Below, piece after piece: positions 47,116 to 58,869 of a stretch of DNA of 64,000 bases (the first letter of the stretch is position 1; each line of letters opens with the position of its first letter). The stretch is from the NCBI RefSeq assembly GCF_963924675.1, contig NC_089224.1:42079158-42143157 (forward strand), in the 5' to 3' direction. This stretch comes from Phocoena phocoena (Eukaryota > Chordata > Mammalia > Artiodactyla > Phocoenidae). The notes beneath the pieces were generated by a model. It was given only the letters and a program-made list of their open reading frames with translations. It did not search any database and was not told the origin of the DNA. The translations under genes were made by a program, and so were the position numbers.

Positions 47116-47944
47116 ATGCTAATTTCAATAGTAGGAATTTTCAAGTGATGTAACAGAAGGCAGAAAGAAGACTTTAATTTAGACTGGGCTATCAGGGACA
47201 GTTTATTAGATGAAATGTTGCCAGAGTTCTCTGAATCAATGAGTATATTAGCTGGGTGATTGATAAGTGGGAAATACAGAAAGGGAATGGCAAAGGGAGC
47301 AGAATGTCTGGGAGTCTGTCAAGGATTTCTCATTCTCTGACAGCAGAGATGTGCACCCTGAGGAAGGGTTGCTAGGAAAAGGTGTTTTTAATGCTGTAGG
47401 TGTTTGGGTGAAGTAGCAATTGGTGGTAGTGATTTTGTATCAGTCACAAAGGTAGGCTGAGGTTCTAGTGGCAAAACAGACAGGGTGTGGAAAGGAACTT
47501 CTGCTTTTTGCAGAAATGGATAAAGTACTAAGAAATCATGAACTCCATGGTCTAGACCATTCCTCTGTGTGTATATTACATCACAGATACCAGATTTCAA
47601 CTCTGCTTCCATTGAAGGGTCAAGTAACTTTTGTTCTGAGAACAGTGCAAGTTGCATAATGTGGCCTTATCAATTTTTCTTTATTGTTAATATTTATAAT
47701 TTACCTATATTATTTAAAGGTGCACTTTATTACTGACACCATCTTCACCCAGAATTTCTGCTAAGTAAACACAAATTTAGGATGTAATGCAAACTTTCTG
47801 ACACTAAATCTTCCTGTAATGACTAAATTAATGGAGGAGATAAAGTAGTCAGAGATATTTATGACACTTATTTAACACCTTCCTCAAATTTAGTGTATCA
47901 CAAAATTTGGGGGTACTAATTTTATGTGTGACACTCAACTAGTA
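47116..47944. other. Unrecognised sequence
   Basis: No repeat family recognised. Complementary open frames at 47388-47657 (minus) and 47468-47659 (plus) have no recognisable product. Confidence 0.4.
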
Positions 47945-48115
47945 CATTATACAGTACCTAGTTTAACTGTTATAGAAACCCTATATGGCAAGAGAAAGTA
48001 TACCTACTTTACTAATAAAGAAACAGACTCAAAGATTTAGTAAACCCTCTGGACTTTTACAGATAATAAATGATTAAGCAATATTCAAACTTGCTTACCT
48101 TTTTGCTATCCCTTA
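47945..48115 (-). mobile_element. MIR SINE remnant, antisense
   Basis: 'AACTGTTATAGAAACCCTATATGGCAAGAGAAAGTATACCTACTTTACTAATAAAGAAACAGACTCAAAG' follows antisense MIR (CCCTATGAGGTAGGTACTATT...GATGAGGAAACTGAG). Confidence 0.6.
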
Positions 48116-48786
48116 CTATAATAACTTAGCATAGATAAATTCCAGGGTAGAAATATGAGTCACAAAGACACTTTCCTAAAGGCATTAGGTAAAGTCCAAT
48201 TTTCCTTATGTTTAGGAAAAGTTCAGTTTGCCTAAAATTAATGTATTTTGAATGTTTACAATGAAATAAAAGTAAATAAATAACAAGGTGAAATATAATT
48301 TATTTACATTAATATTTCACGTTACAGTACCTAAAACCACTATTTTAAGAGTTCTTTAGTTGTTCTATATATACATATTAGAATAATCCTATATGTGAGA
48401 GATTGAATAATTCAGAAGTAAAAAAAAAAATATCATTCAGTGTGTCCACAGACAATTTAGAGTAAGCTTAAAATGATAAAAAAAAATTAGCAGAAAGACA
48501 CAAAATGCAAACAAAACAAAACTAAAAAGGGTGGCAGTATGGTCATATTTTAGGTAAACTACTAACTATGCAAATTGTTCATAAGATGATTCGGTGTGGT
48601 ATAAATTCAGTTTAGTTTGTCTAATGTAGAATCTAGCCAGGACTCAGGCTAGGTAGTACTTCAGTGGATGAGCAGCTGGAGAAGGAAAAGATGGTAGAAA
48701 AGGGAAGAAAAGGGATTTCAGGGACCAACCGGATTAGAGATCTGGTCTCGGAAATATGTGGCTTGTACCTTAGTGTTCAATGGGAC
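48116..48786. other. Unrecognised AT-rich sequence
   Basis: No gene or repeat recognised apart from short A-runs at 48420-48430 and 48478-48487. Confidence 0.45.
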
Positions 48787-49268
48787 TGTGTTTCTTTTCT
48801 GTGGCTGCTGTAACAAACCACCACAACCTTGGTGGTATAAGCAACTGTTTATTCTCTTATAGTCCTGGAGGTCAGAAGCTCGAAATATCGCTAGACCAAA
48901 ATCAAGGTACTGGCAGGGCCTCACTTTTTCCAGAGAATCTAGGGGAGGTGGAAAATCTGTCCTTGTCTCTTTGTTTCTGGTGGCTGCCAAAATTCCTTGG
49001 CTTGTGGTCACATCACTCCAATATTTGCCTCTGTGACCTACTCCTCTTCCATGTGGCCAAATCACTCTATGCCTCCCTCTTAAAAGGATACACTTGATTT
49101 CATTTAGGCCACTTGGATAATGGAGGATAATCTTCCTATCTCAAGAGGCTTAATTTAATCATATCTCCAAAATCTTTTTTTTTCATATAAAGTAATATTT
49201 ACAGGTTCCAGGGATTAGGACATAGATTTTTTTTTTGGTGGCAGGGGGACATTATTCAGCCTACCATA
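48787..49268 (+). mobile_element. Ancient TG...CA interspersed repeat, LTR-like
   Basis: 'TTTCTTTTCTGTGGCTGCTGTAACAAACCACCACAA', 'TTATAGTCCTGGAGGTCAGAAGCTCGAAAT', 'AAAATCAAGGTACTGGCAGGGCC', 'TCTAGGGGAGG', 'ATTCCTTGGCTTGTGG', 'CTTGGATAATGGAGGATAATC', 'CAGGTTCCAGGGATTAGGACATAGA' and 'CATTATTCAGCCTACCA' match a frequent mammalian medium-reiterated repeat of ~450 bp. TG/CA-type ends suggest a solo LTR of the ERVL-MaLR kind; I cannot fix the family. No internal region, gag or pol is seen, and frames at 48718-49097 are shadows. Confidence 0.6.
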
Positions 49269-50659
49269 TGGACATAGCATAGGATGATATTTATATCTAT
49301 ATTTCGATTTGCTTGGATTCAAACATCAAACACTAATTTCTCAATTAAGAGCTAAGAGTAGGTACTGGAAGAATACTAATGTGGTTCATAGACTAGAGGA
49401 AAAGGAAAACGAAGTTCTGGAAATGGCCAGGATTCTTGGGTAAGTCAGGTACCAGGTGGTATAGATCCTGGAGCTCCATGTTATTCCATCTAAAGGGTGA
49501 GGGAATTAGGGTGTTTAACCTACCAGCTCCTGTCAGTTATCAGTGAGGGCTGCTATTATGAAGTGTTAATTCCTCATCACTTTTGGCTTGCCACACATGT
49601 GCACAGAGAGGGCTCTGGTAGCTAAGAAAGTCCACAGAAAGAAATGCAGGTGTTATCAGACGGAGGTTGGGCCAACGTGCATGGAAATGGTAATGACTAA
49701 GTGGTGTGGTGAGGCATTATTATCTACAATACTGTATCCTACAGCTATTGCCGGCTTTGGGTGTCACATTATCTTTCTTTCACCAAATCAATGAAAGTAG
49801 CTCTTGTCCAATTCAAATTTGAAAACTCCTAAGGAAAGAGTCTGTTAGGGCTGGCATTTGTCATTTCTTGAATAAATCCCTATGATTAGGGAGATGGATT
49901 CTTGAGAAAATGAGACAACTCCAAGTCAGGCTACATGGTCTGAACTTGGGGGGAAACAGTTTGCAACTAAAAGTAGGTAATATTCCCGGAATAAAACTGT
50001 TATGATTTGTCTATTATTTACAGAAAATAAAAAGGAGGTCAATAAAGTGAATGGGACACAAAATTCAGGTATTTTAGTCTCTTGGGGCATAACTGAAAAC
50101 TCAGTATGATCTATCTGGCTTGATACCAGATTACAGGCAGCATCTGAGTACATATACAATGGGCTGTAGGTGCTACAGGGAAGAGGACGAGAACTAGGTG
50201 TGGTGTGAGGGGTGTAGGAAAATAACTGGGATTAAGGGCATCAATTGAGTTCCAATGAAACTGCTGTACAATCAGAATTTGACCTAGGCATCTAGTTATA
50301 GTGAATAAGCAAACGTGGCATTCCCGTAAACTACACTGCAATTGAGTGCACTTGCTATTCATCGGTAGATTCACCATAAATACCCATATACTATAATGAG
50401 AATAAAACTGATAGTTCCAAACTCGACCACTGGTGAGGAGAGGGCTTACTATGTTCTGCTGCCTAGATGGGAACTGGTTTAAGTCTTGATGAGAGTGAGT
50501 TCGTAATTTGGAGGCCTCAGTTTCTGTAGCCATGAGGGGTCAGGAGAAGTAGGAAGCAATGATCCCTACAGTAATGAGTCTAAATAGTCATCTTCTTACT
50601 ATATTTTTATTAGAAACTTATTTTTAAAAGTTCAAGTTCAAAACTATGTGACTTTAAAT
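49269..50659. other. Unrecognised sequence
   Basis: Less AT-rich than average, with scattered open frames on both strands (49588-49794 plus; 49926-50159 and 50111-50533 minus). No product or repeat family was recognised. It could be old retroelement internal sequence, but I have no motif to support that. Confidence 0.35.
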
Positions 50660-50664
50660 AATGC

Positions 50665-50876
50665 TTTTTTTTTTTTTTTTTTTTGCGGTACGCGGGCCTC
50701 TCACTGTTGTGGCCTCTCCCGTTGCGGAGCACAGGCTCCGGACGCACAGGCTCTGCAGTCATGGCTCACGGGCCCAGCCGCTCCGTGGCATGTGGGATCT
50801 TCCTGGACCGGGGCATGAACCCGTTTCCCCTGAACCGGCAGGCGGACTCTCAACCACTGCACCACCAGGGAAGCCC
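50665..50876 (-). mobile_element. CHR-1-type SINE, minus strand
   Basis: A poly(T) run (antisense tail) at 50665-50684 is followed by GCGGTACGCGGGCC and the antisense CHR-1 body to CACCAGGGAAGCCC. A six-base flank match (AATGCT 50660-50665 / AGTGCT 50877-50882) is weak support for a target duplication. Open frames at 50661-50907 are SINE shadows. Confidence 0.94.
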
Positions 50877-50884
50877 AGTGCTCA

Positions 50885-51520
50885 TTTTTAAATAGACTGC
50901 CAGTCATTATAGAATCTAAGAAGCCAGTTGAAGAGGCTGCAACAAACCTAATCTAGTTTTAATTACTTTGGACAGAAGGACAAAATGAGAACTGAATCAG
51001 TTTTCATTTATCCTGTTGTAACAGCACATGTGCAGTCTGTGTAAGGGCAATTTTTTAATGCAGGGTTTTGCTTTTCGGCAGAACTATTAAGACCTGCTAC
51101 CTTTATACTTTATTTTCATGCTTCTAGGGTTTACGATGGAACTTTAATGTTCATGCTTTCGTTTCACAGGATTAAATATTAAACAATATCACTAACCAGA
51201 TTCGGTACATTTACTTTCCAAGTAATTGGATTGTGGATGAACCTGCTGCTGCTGTTCATTAGTCTGTAACTTCATAAGACTTTAACTTTATTCTGCTTTT
51301 ACAACACTGCAATTTGGAAACTTTCCACAGGCTGAGAGAAGCTGAAAATGGTTGGATATGGCTTGACATTGCCTTTGGGATGCGGTATCATGCTCACCAA
51401 CAAAGGTATCATGCCATCAGTGTTGAATTATAATACACAGCAAGCCATATCATTCAAAATTCCCCACCTCAACATAGATGTCACTATCAGTAATTTAACA
51501 GTAGCTTTACTTTCTTTAAA
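50885..51520. other. Repeat-free unrecognised segment
   Basis: Balanced composition, no recognised repeat, no long open frame. Such stretches are candidates for conserved non-coding sequence, but nothing in the text itself proves function. Confidence 0.4.
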
Positions 51521-51524
51521 AAAT

Positions 51525-52005
51525 TAGCTTTAAAGTGATGTATGCTCATTGTAGAAGATGTGGAAAATTGATGAAAATTTTAAAGACACCTATAATTTCT
51601 CTACTCAGAGATAACACTGCAAATATTTTCTTGTACATAAGTTTATACCTCTCAAATCTGTTGTTTTTCTTTTAACATTATATTATGAGTATATTCCCTA
51701 TTTTAAAACTTTTCCTAAGTATGTTTTAAAAGAGCTGCCTACTCTTTATTCTTATGGCTGTACCATGATATAGGTAATCATTCATTGCAGGACTTTTGTA
51801 TTGCTTCCAATAGTTTGCTGCCATAAATAATGGCATGATAAAATCTTTGCACATAAATCTTTGTTCTTATTTCTGATAATTTCTTTAGGAGATATTCCCA
51901 GAAATGGAATTTCTGGGTCAATGAGAATGAATATGTTTAAAGTTTGGATATCTTTCCAAACTTGCTTTCCTAAAAGACTTTATGATCATATTTGTATAAC
52001 TATCT
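51525..52005 (-). mobile_element. Ancient L1ME/L1MC-like 3' end, antisense
   Basis: 'TAAAGTGATGTATGCTCATTGTAGAAG', 'AGACACCTATAATTTCTCTACTCAGAGATAACACTGCAAATATTTTC', 'GGCTGTACCATGATATAGG', 'TTGCTTCCAATAGTTTGCTGCCATAAATAATGGCATGATAAA' and 'TTTAGGAGATATTCCCAGAAATGGAATTTCTGGGTCA' are the antisense order of the element class also seen in sense at 42215. Confidence 0.55.
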
Positions 52006-53084
52006 TGAGTTTATGATCATGCCTCTCTCACTATACCCTACCAGATTTGTATGTTAAAAAGCATTTTAATTAATTGCCTAATACTAGTCTAATATTTGAA
52101 TAAGTTATGATACCATCACTAGATGGAATCATATGCATTTCATTAAAATTAAAATTATGCATATTATGTTGCCACATTAAGCTTACTGATGATATGCTAT
52201 TAAGCAAAACACATGATATAAAGTTGAATATACTCCATCCTCGCAAATATGCAAATATGTATGCATATGGAAATTATTGGTCAAAGATGATGACCAATAA
52301 CAATAAAACCTAATAATAATAGAGTACCTTAAAAGGAGACAGCTTACTATATAGTTAATAAAAACCAATGTAACATTATGTGCTTAAAATTCATTATCTC
52401 ATTCCATTTTACAATAACCATGAGAAGGAGATCCTGAAGCTTGAAGATTTTATGCAAAGGTCAAATAATCATACAGGATGACAATATGGTTCTGGAATTT
52501 AAACCCAGGTTGCTGACTTCAAATCCACAATTAGGATAGTAAGCTTATATTTGAATCCCTTAAATATGTTTCTAGTCCCTAAACTTTATAAGACGATGCT
52601 GCATATTCTTTATGGTAGAATAATGTAAAATGTTATATTTAAGAGAAACCACAATGAATAAGCTTCTTATGATTTCATAGAAAAGAAAGAAATCACTAAG
52701 AACCAAATAACAAAAGGACTTATAAGACACAACTCTGAGTAGGAAAACAAATGTTTCAAAAAACATGAAAAAATAATATTCTACCTAACAGTTAATCAGT
52801 GAAATGCAAGAAAAACAATACAATAACATCCATTCAACCCAATCCAAGGATGAAGAATAACTGAATGTTGCTCAGAATTCAGTGTTTATATTTTATTATT
52901 ATGACTCTGATATAAATAAATTATTATTTTAATATAACTAATGCTCAATTGCTTTTTATTACCATGAATAAAGGTATACATTGTAGTAAAGATATAGGCT
53001 GATTCTTCATATAATTCATGACTTTATTTTTCTTAAACATTCAGTAAACTTAATATTTTTCATTGATAAAATACATTCTTTAAT
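52006..53084. other. Mostly unrecognised; one antisense MIR
   Basis: 52385-52540 follows antisense MIR ('ATTCATTATCTCATTCCATTTTACAATAACCATGAG', 'GGTCAAATAATCATACAGGATGACAATATGGTTCTGGAATTTAAACCCAGG'). The remainder is AT-rich with no recognised gene. Confidence 0.5.
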
Positions 53085-53860
53085 TCTTTCAAGAAATACT
53101 GATTGATTGCCTATCAAGTGCTAGGCGTTATTGTAAGAGCTATGGATATATACTATATCCAACAAACAAAAATACTTGTCCTTTTTATCTTATACTCTAC
53201 TATGGAATTCAGATAACAATCTAGATAAATCATCCAACTCTGTGTTCTATTATATATTGATAAATATATAAATAAATGCCATTTATAATAAGACAGGAAA
53301 GAGAAACATGAAATTTTAGAGAGGAGATCTTGAAATTTTACATATTTTACAAAAATACATACATATTTTACATCATTGAGAAAGTGGTTTTGCAGTACAG
53401 ACTTCAAGGAAATAAGAGAGGGCACCATGAGGAAATTTGTGGCAAGAGCATTCCAGGCAGGGCTAAGCAATGTTTGCAAAGACCCGGTGCTGGAGGATTT
53501 ATTAGTTTGCTCTTAGGAGCAGAAATGCCAAAGTAACTGCAACAGCATAGTTAGGGAGAGATAATAGGAGAAGACCAGAGAATTAAGGGGGGCTACATAA
53601 GATTTTGTAATCAAGGTGATCATATACCCAAGTTTATGCCTGTTATTTTGGGGTGATTATTAATAATGTGGTATTCACTCTCAAAAGTGTCCCAGTTTGG
53701 ATAATAAGTCACCATGATTGTAGTATGGAGTTTGAATTTTACCGTAATAGTTTGTCATTGGATGGTTTGAACAGGTGGATGATATAATCTGTCTTATGCT
53801 TCACTTGAATAACTCAGATGGCTCCACTGAGAGTAGACAGAAGAGGGTCAAGAGCTGAGC
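53085..53860 (-). mobile_element. L2 LINE remnant, antisense, split by a DNA element
   Basis: The 3' end is 'TTTCAAGAAATACTGATTGATTGCCTATCAAGTGCTAGGCGTTATTG'. Internal text follows: 'GGCAAGAGCATTCCAGGCAGGGCTAAGCAATGTTTGCAAAGACC', 'GTATGGAGTTTGAATTTTACC', 'GATGGTTTGAACAGGTGGATGATATAATCTGTCTTATG'. It is interrupted at 53603-53716. No reading frame survives. Confidence 0.65.
53603..53716. mobile_element. Short non-autonomous DNA transposon in L2
   Basis: 'AAGGTGATCATATACCCAAGTTTATGCCTGTTATTTTGGGGTGATTATTAATAATG...AAAAGTGTCCCAGTTTGGATAATAAGTCACC' has inverted-looking ends (GGTGATCATA / AAGTCACC) and the wording of a small MER-type element. L2 sequence continues on both sides. Family not fixed. 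Confidence 0.45.
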
Positions 53861-53988
53861 TAGATACATTTATTATTTAAATTTATCCAAATTTAATAAT
53901 GTCTTTTGAAGCAAAAAAAAAAAAAAAAAAACCAACCAGAAAGTGTCTGGCCAAGATTATGTGTGATGTTTAGATGTCATGAATTTTT

Positions 53989-54199
53989 TTTTTTTTTTTT
54001 TTTTTTTGCGGTACGCGGGCCTCTCACTGCTGTGGCCTCTCCCGTTGCGGAGCAACAGGCTCCGGACGCGCAGGCTCAGCGGCCACGGCTCACGGGCCCA
54101 GCCGCTCCGCGGCACGCGGGATCCTCCCACACCGGGGCACGAACCCGCGTCCCCTGCATCGGCAGGCGGACTCTCAACCACTGCGCCACCAGGGAAGCC
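53989..54199 (-). mobile_element. CHR-1-type SINE, minus strand
   Basis: A T-run then GCGGTACGCGGGCC and the antisense CHR-1 body to CCAGGGAAGCC. Target duplication CATGAATTTTT at 53978-53988 and 54200-54210 is perfect (11 bp). It retains very high CpG content and has an inserted A in GGAGCAACAGGCTCC, so it is young or from a variant source. All open frames over 53906-54312 are shadows. Confidence 0.96.
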
Positions 54200-54210
54200 C
54201 ATGAATTTTT

Positions 54211-54616
54211 AATCCTTTTTAATTTGGAGCAATTTGTCCCTCTTCCTTTGTCTTTCATGACCTTGCAATTTTTTAACACTACATAGAAATTATTTTGTGG
54301 AATGTACCTCAATTTGGATTCATCTAATATTCACTCTTGTTCATAAGTCGTATTGATTACCCTCAGTATTTCATGTCAAGATGTCACAATATAAATTTAT
54401 CCCATTACTGATGATCTTAAGTTTGGTCACTTAAGGTGGTATTTGCCTAGTTTTTACAACTATAAAAGTGTCCCTTTTGTAATAAATATCTTCTTATCAA
54501 ATAATTTTAACATGAATTGATTAGTTTTGCCTGAATAAATGATACCTTTATGGTATCATATTTCAAATTGGTGATTTTCTAATTCTGTCAATCTTTTTTA
54601 TATCTATTAAAGGACA
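54211..54616. other. Unrecognised AT-rich sequence
   Basis: No gene or repeat family recognised. Confidence 0.45.
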
Positions 54617-54766
54617 TTCCACTGTAAGAAAAGCTTTTTATTCTTCCCTTATAGATTTACAAATTTTTCCACTGTAAGAAAAGATTTTTATTTTTCCCTT
54701 GTAGATTTACAAATTTTTCCACTGTAAGAAAAGTTTTTTATTCTTCCTTTATAGAGTTACATTTTA
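54617..54766 (+). repeat. 50-bp minisatellite, three units
   Basis: CCACTGTAAGAAAAG starts at 54619, 54669 and 54719, exactly 50 bases apart. Units read TTCCACTGTAAGAAAAGNTT, then TTTATTCTTCCCTTATAGA and TTTACAAATTT, with a few substitutions. The unit contains a donor-like CT|GTAAGAA and an acceptor-like pyrimidine tract plus TATAG. No similar unit occurs elsewhere in the window. Confidence 0.93.
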
Positions 54767-55983
54767 ATCAGAAAGTTATAAAGGTTTACAATCATTTTTT
54801 ATGCTTAAATAGTTTCAGATTTGTCCATGAAAACTCCTTCAAAGCATGTTCTTTTGGTAGGTCCCTATCATCCTTTGACATGTCTTCACAATTTGACAAC
54901 ATAAGGTGTTACATGTTTCATCACGTGATTTCCCAGGCCTAGTCACTGGACACACACCTACACACCTACACACACACACACACACACACACACACTGTCA
55001 ACTATTGATGGAAACTACTGGTCTATATGATCAAAGAAGATAGGAGAGTGGTAATCCTGGGGATTGAAACATGATGCTCATGAACAGGCTGTTTCACATA
55101 CACAGAGGCTGGAATGGTATCGTTCAGCTCATGTGAAAGGAGAAAAAGTCAGCCATTCATTTGGATGTTTGGGGTCTCACTGCGCCAAAACTCTGGTTTT
55201 TTTGGAGGCACATTTTGAGACTTGTGCCAAACAAAAAGTGCTGCTTGCTTCATTTCTCTCTGGTTCTATGCCAAGGAAGACACATTTGAGTTTCAAAATC
55301 ATAATCAGAAGTTGTGTTTTTCTTATTCTGGCAGAAGATTCATATCCCTCTGCTCTTCTTTAAGTTCTTTCTCTGCTTTGCCAAGGTCTTGCCTTTATGC
55401 GATTCTCAGAACTCTTTTAAGACACAACTCTAATGTGCAGCTTCCTGTTTTATGTAAGTAACTTTTGAACAGATGCTATTTCTGAGTGGGTTAGGAAATA
55501 CACTGGCATATTATTTTTGAAGGAGAAGTTAAAGATAATTAATATTGTTAATTCTATTTAGCAAAAAAGTATTACTTTTTCCTACAAGTTTGCTGAATAA
55601 TAATATCTATCCTAGGACCAGTAACTATTAATGCTAGATTATTGCCTATTGACAACAGAAAGAGAAGCAAGCATAGTTTGACTTGTAAGTATAAGGGAAA
55701 ATTATTGTAAAGTAGTATAGGCCATACGTTCCACATTGTGCCAAAGTGTCAGGATGAAAATTTTAAGAAGTAATGAAGGAACTAAAGATGAAAAAAAAAA
55801 AAAGGGAGGAAAGAAGGAAGGAAAAAATAAAGGAAGAAAGAAATAATTCACTTCATACCTAAATGATTTCTAATAACACTTTTTTCAGTATGTCATCTCC
55901 ACATATATTTTTCTTTCTTTGAAGATTTTTCCCCTTTTTCTCCTTCTTCTTTCTTACAAATCCATGAGTATAAAGTATGTTGA
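54767..55983. other. Unrecognised sequence with two simple repeats
   Basis: 54950-54996 is a (CA)n microsatellite with CTACA interruptions; 55790-55846 is a purine (GGAA/GAAA)n tract after a poly(A) run. A 99-codon frame at 55064-55363 and an overlapping one at 55222-55461 have no recognised product. The rest is unrecognised. Confidence 0.5.
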
Positions 55984-56329
55984 GGGGCTTCTCTGGTGGT
56001 GCAGTGGTTAAGAATCCACCTGCCAATGCAGGGGACACAGATTTGAGCCCTGGTCTGGGAAGATCCCACATGCCGCGGAGCAACTAAGCCCGTGTGCCAC
56101 AACTACTGAGCCTGCGCTCTACAGCCCATGAGCCACAACTACTGAGCCTGTGTGCCACAACTAATGAAGCCCATGTGCCTAGAGCCTGCGCTCCGCCACA
56201 TGAGAAGCCCGAGCACGGCAACAAAGAGTAGCTCCTGCTCGCCGCAACTAGAGAAAGCCCGTGCACAGCAACGAAGACCCAACACAGCCAAAAATAAAAA
56301 TAAATAAATAAAATAAAGAAAAAGAAAGC
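55984..56329 (+). mobile_element. CHR-2/Bov-tA-like long SINE
   Basis: GGGGCTTCTCTGGTGGTGC start, A box TGGTGGTGCAGTGG, a decayed B box (GATTTGAGCC), the long body with CACAACTACTGAGCC repeats and GCAACTAGAGAAAGCCCGTG, and a (TAAA)n tail. Target duplication TATGTTGA at 55976-55983 and 56330-56337. Minus-strand frames over it are shadows. Confidence 0.93.
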
Positions 56330-56339
56330 TATGTTGATA

Positions 56340-58539
56340 TGTACTAGCCCCTAATATAACATTATCATGTGACAGAAATGGGGATAATGATAATAAAATA
56401 ATATCACTGCTGATGACTCAAACTAAAGTTGACTTCTCATTATCTCCAGTTAGATAAATGACGTAAAAAGCACTTCATGTTTGGCTATTATCTCAAAACA
56501 TTGTAAAATATGCTAAAGTTTAAATAACCTGAACTGCAATTACCTCCCAATTATCCCTGACATTAAAAACATAATTGTTGCCTGTGTTTAACCCATAGAC
56601 TTCTGATTTATTTACTACCAACTTATGATAAAATTATTTTTGCTCTCCTTGACAAATTAAAGCAGCATTATTTTAATAAGTCACTTTAAGGTTGCATCAG
56701 AAGCTTACAGTCCAAGTCATAGCTTAAAATGTGTAATTTTCAGGCTTTCAATCAGGTTCAAACTTGAAAGAGTTGATGTACTTCTTACCCTACACTGAAC
56801 AAATGTTCAAAACATTTGAAATAAGGCATCATTACCAGTGGAGATAAACAGGTTGAGAACAAGGTACTTAGGTAAGAAATTAAGAGCAAAATAATTTCTG
56901 CAGAAAATAATGTATACTGTTGTAAACAAACAAAATTTCTTCTTTGGCAACAGTGAAGATTACTTTCCCTCATGTTAGTCCTCTCAAAAACTTAAACTGA
57001 TTGTAATTTTCCTGGCTATCAAATCCAAATTTCAATGACTAATTACATTGTTTTTAAGTTTCTGGAAGCATATTTCATTTGTGAAGTGCCAGGGTTTGAG
57101 AAGTTAGTTGTAGGTTCTACTCCTTGTGACTTTTTAAAAGTATATTCTTCCAGAAAACAAATTTTTATTTTAGGAAAGAAAAGACTTCATACTTGAACTG
57201 AAAATGGAGGATTGAGCAAGGTACATTTAAGAAAATAGGTTAAAAAATAATTAGAGTCTAATGAAGCTCATTTTGACTTTGATGAAAACTAAGTTAATTT
57301 AAAAGTGAGTCATATTCAAGACTTTCTTTCAGTGCTCATACATCAAATCAGAGAACAACAGTCATATGTTATGAATGGTAATATAAATTTCTGTTGATAT
57401 TTAGAAGAGATTTGTATTGTAAAAATCTCTCGTTAAAGAATTGTATGTGTGTGTATGCATTTGTATTTGTATATTTATATATAGTCATATATTAATATAT
57501 ATTTAACATTCATATATATATGTACCCATATATATACAATATATATGTGTTTATGTATAATGTATATGTATTTAGATATACATATGCATATTTATTTGCA
57601 TATCAGTACTTAGGTATGAATTTACATGAAATATTATAAATATGTATGAAAACTATCTAACAAGCAACTTGTTCCTTAAACATGGAATCATATGTGACTT
57701 AGAATTTAAGCACTTCAGCATCCTCTACTGTAGTCTCATACAATAACATCACATTCTTTAATGTACAGTGCTCACAATGAATAACTGGATTGATCCTTCA
57801 ATCTCAAAAAAAAAAAAAAGAAAGAAAGAAAAGAGAAAACAAGCATGTTTTGGCACAACCAGAAAATTAGGAAAGAATGTGCAAAACTGGTCAAATGATA
57901 AAAGTGAACCATTTTCTCCCCTCTTTGCTGAGCCCATTAATCAGTCTGTCATGACAATGCCTATGATATTTATATCTGCCTAGAAACAATAAAAGTTCAC
58001 TTTTCCCTTCTCCAAAAAAGTTGCTATGCTATGTTGACATTTTCACCCTGGAGGAAAGCCATACTGCACTGAACAGATGCTGCAAACTGGTTCACTCATG
58101 CTAATTCTGTGTAAATATGCTTACCAGCCGTGCTCAAAAATAGATTCACAGCAATATATTTTGAGGCATATATATGATCCCCCAAAAAAGTTTAAATACA
58201 AACAGAATTGAAAAGAAAGTTTCCATTTGATTTGCTGATATAATTAGAAACATGTATCATTATTTCTTTTCTGATATTTTTAACTTAGATCTTTTTACAG
58301 GGAGAAACTGAACTTCTTGGTGACAGATAACATGTGTTTTTAGCCTTGTATGTTATGAACCTGTGGGTCTGACCCAAGTTGGATCCTCAACAAATATTTA
58401 TTGTGCTCAAAGGTTGAAAACTGAAACACTTAAATATAAAAACATTTAAAATAGTATTTAAGGTTTGTATCCTTTTAAGGACTATATAGATTAAGTTTTT
58501 GTGCTTAATCAAGTCTTACTGTTGTTGCTTGAGTGCTTA
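56340..58539. other. Unrecognised sequence with low-complexity tracts
   Basis: 57430-57610 is a (TATATG/TATA)-rich tract and 57806-57839 an (A)n(GAAA)n tract. 'CAACAAATATTTATTGTGCTC' at 58389 may be a scrap of antisense L2. No gene was recognised. Confidence 0.45.
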
Positions 58540-58865
58540 CTGATATGTTTTGATTTAAATTTGCTATATTACTGTTTTCTCTTTGTCCCACCTTTTCTGT
58601 ATTTTTTACTCTTTTCTTTTCTTCATTTGTAAATAATCAGTTGTTTCAGTTTTCCATTTACCTCTTTATAGCTTACCCAGTATACATTCTCTTTCTATTC
58701 TCTTCAGGGTCACGCTTGATATTACAACACGCATTCTTGATCTTTTAAAATTTAATATAAATAAGTAGTTTTATCACTTAGTTAAGAGAAAGATCTTACA
58801 ATTTGCTTAACCACATTCAATTTGCTCTGAACTGATGCAACAATATTGTGTGTGTTATATAAATG
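58540..58865 (-). mobile_element. Ancient L1M fragment, antisense (part 1)
   Basis: 'TCTATTCTCTTCAGGGTCACGCTTGATATTACAACACGCATTCTTGATC' and 'TTTAATATAAATAAGTAGTTTTATCAC' follow the antisense inter-ORF region of old L1M elements. It appears to continue at 60770 after younger L1 sequence, suggesting nested insertion. Confidence 0.55.
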
Positions 58866-58869
58866 TATA

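Noticed and set aside
48787..49268. Endogenous retrovirus with coding capacity
   Set aside because: Only a single LTR-like unit is visible. No second LTR, primer-binding site or gag/pol/env text was found in the flanks.
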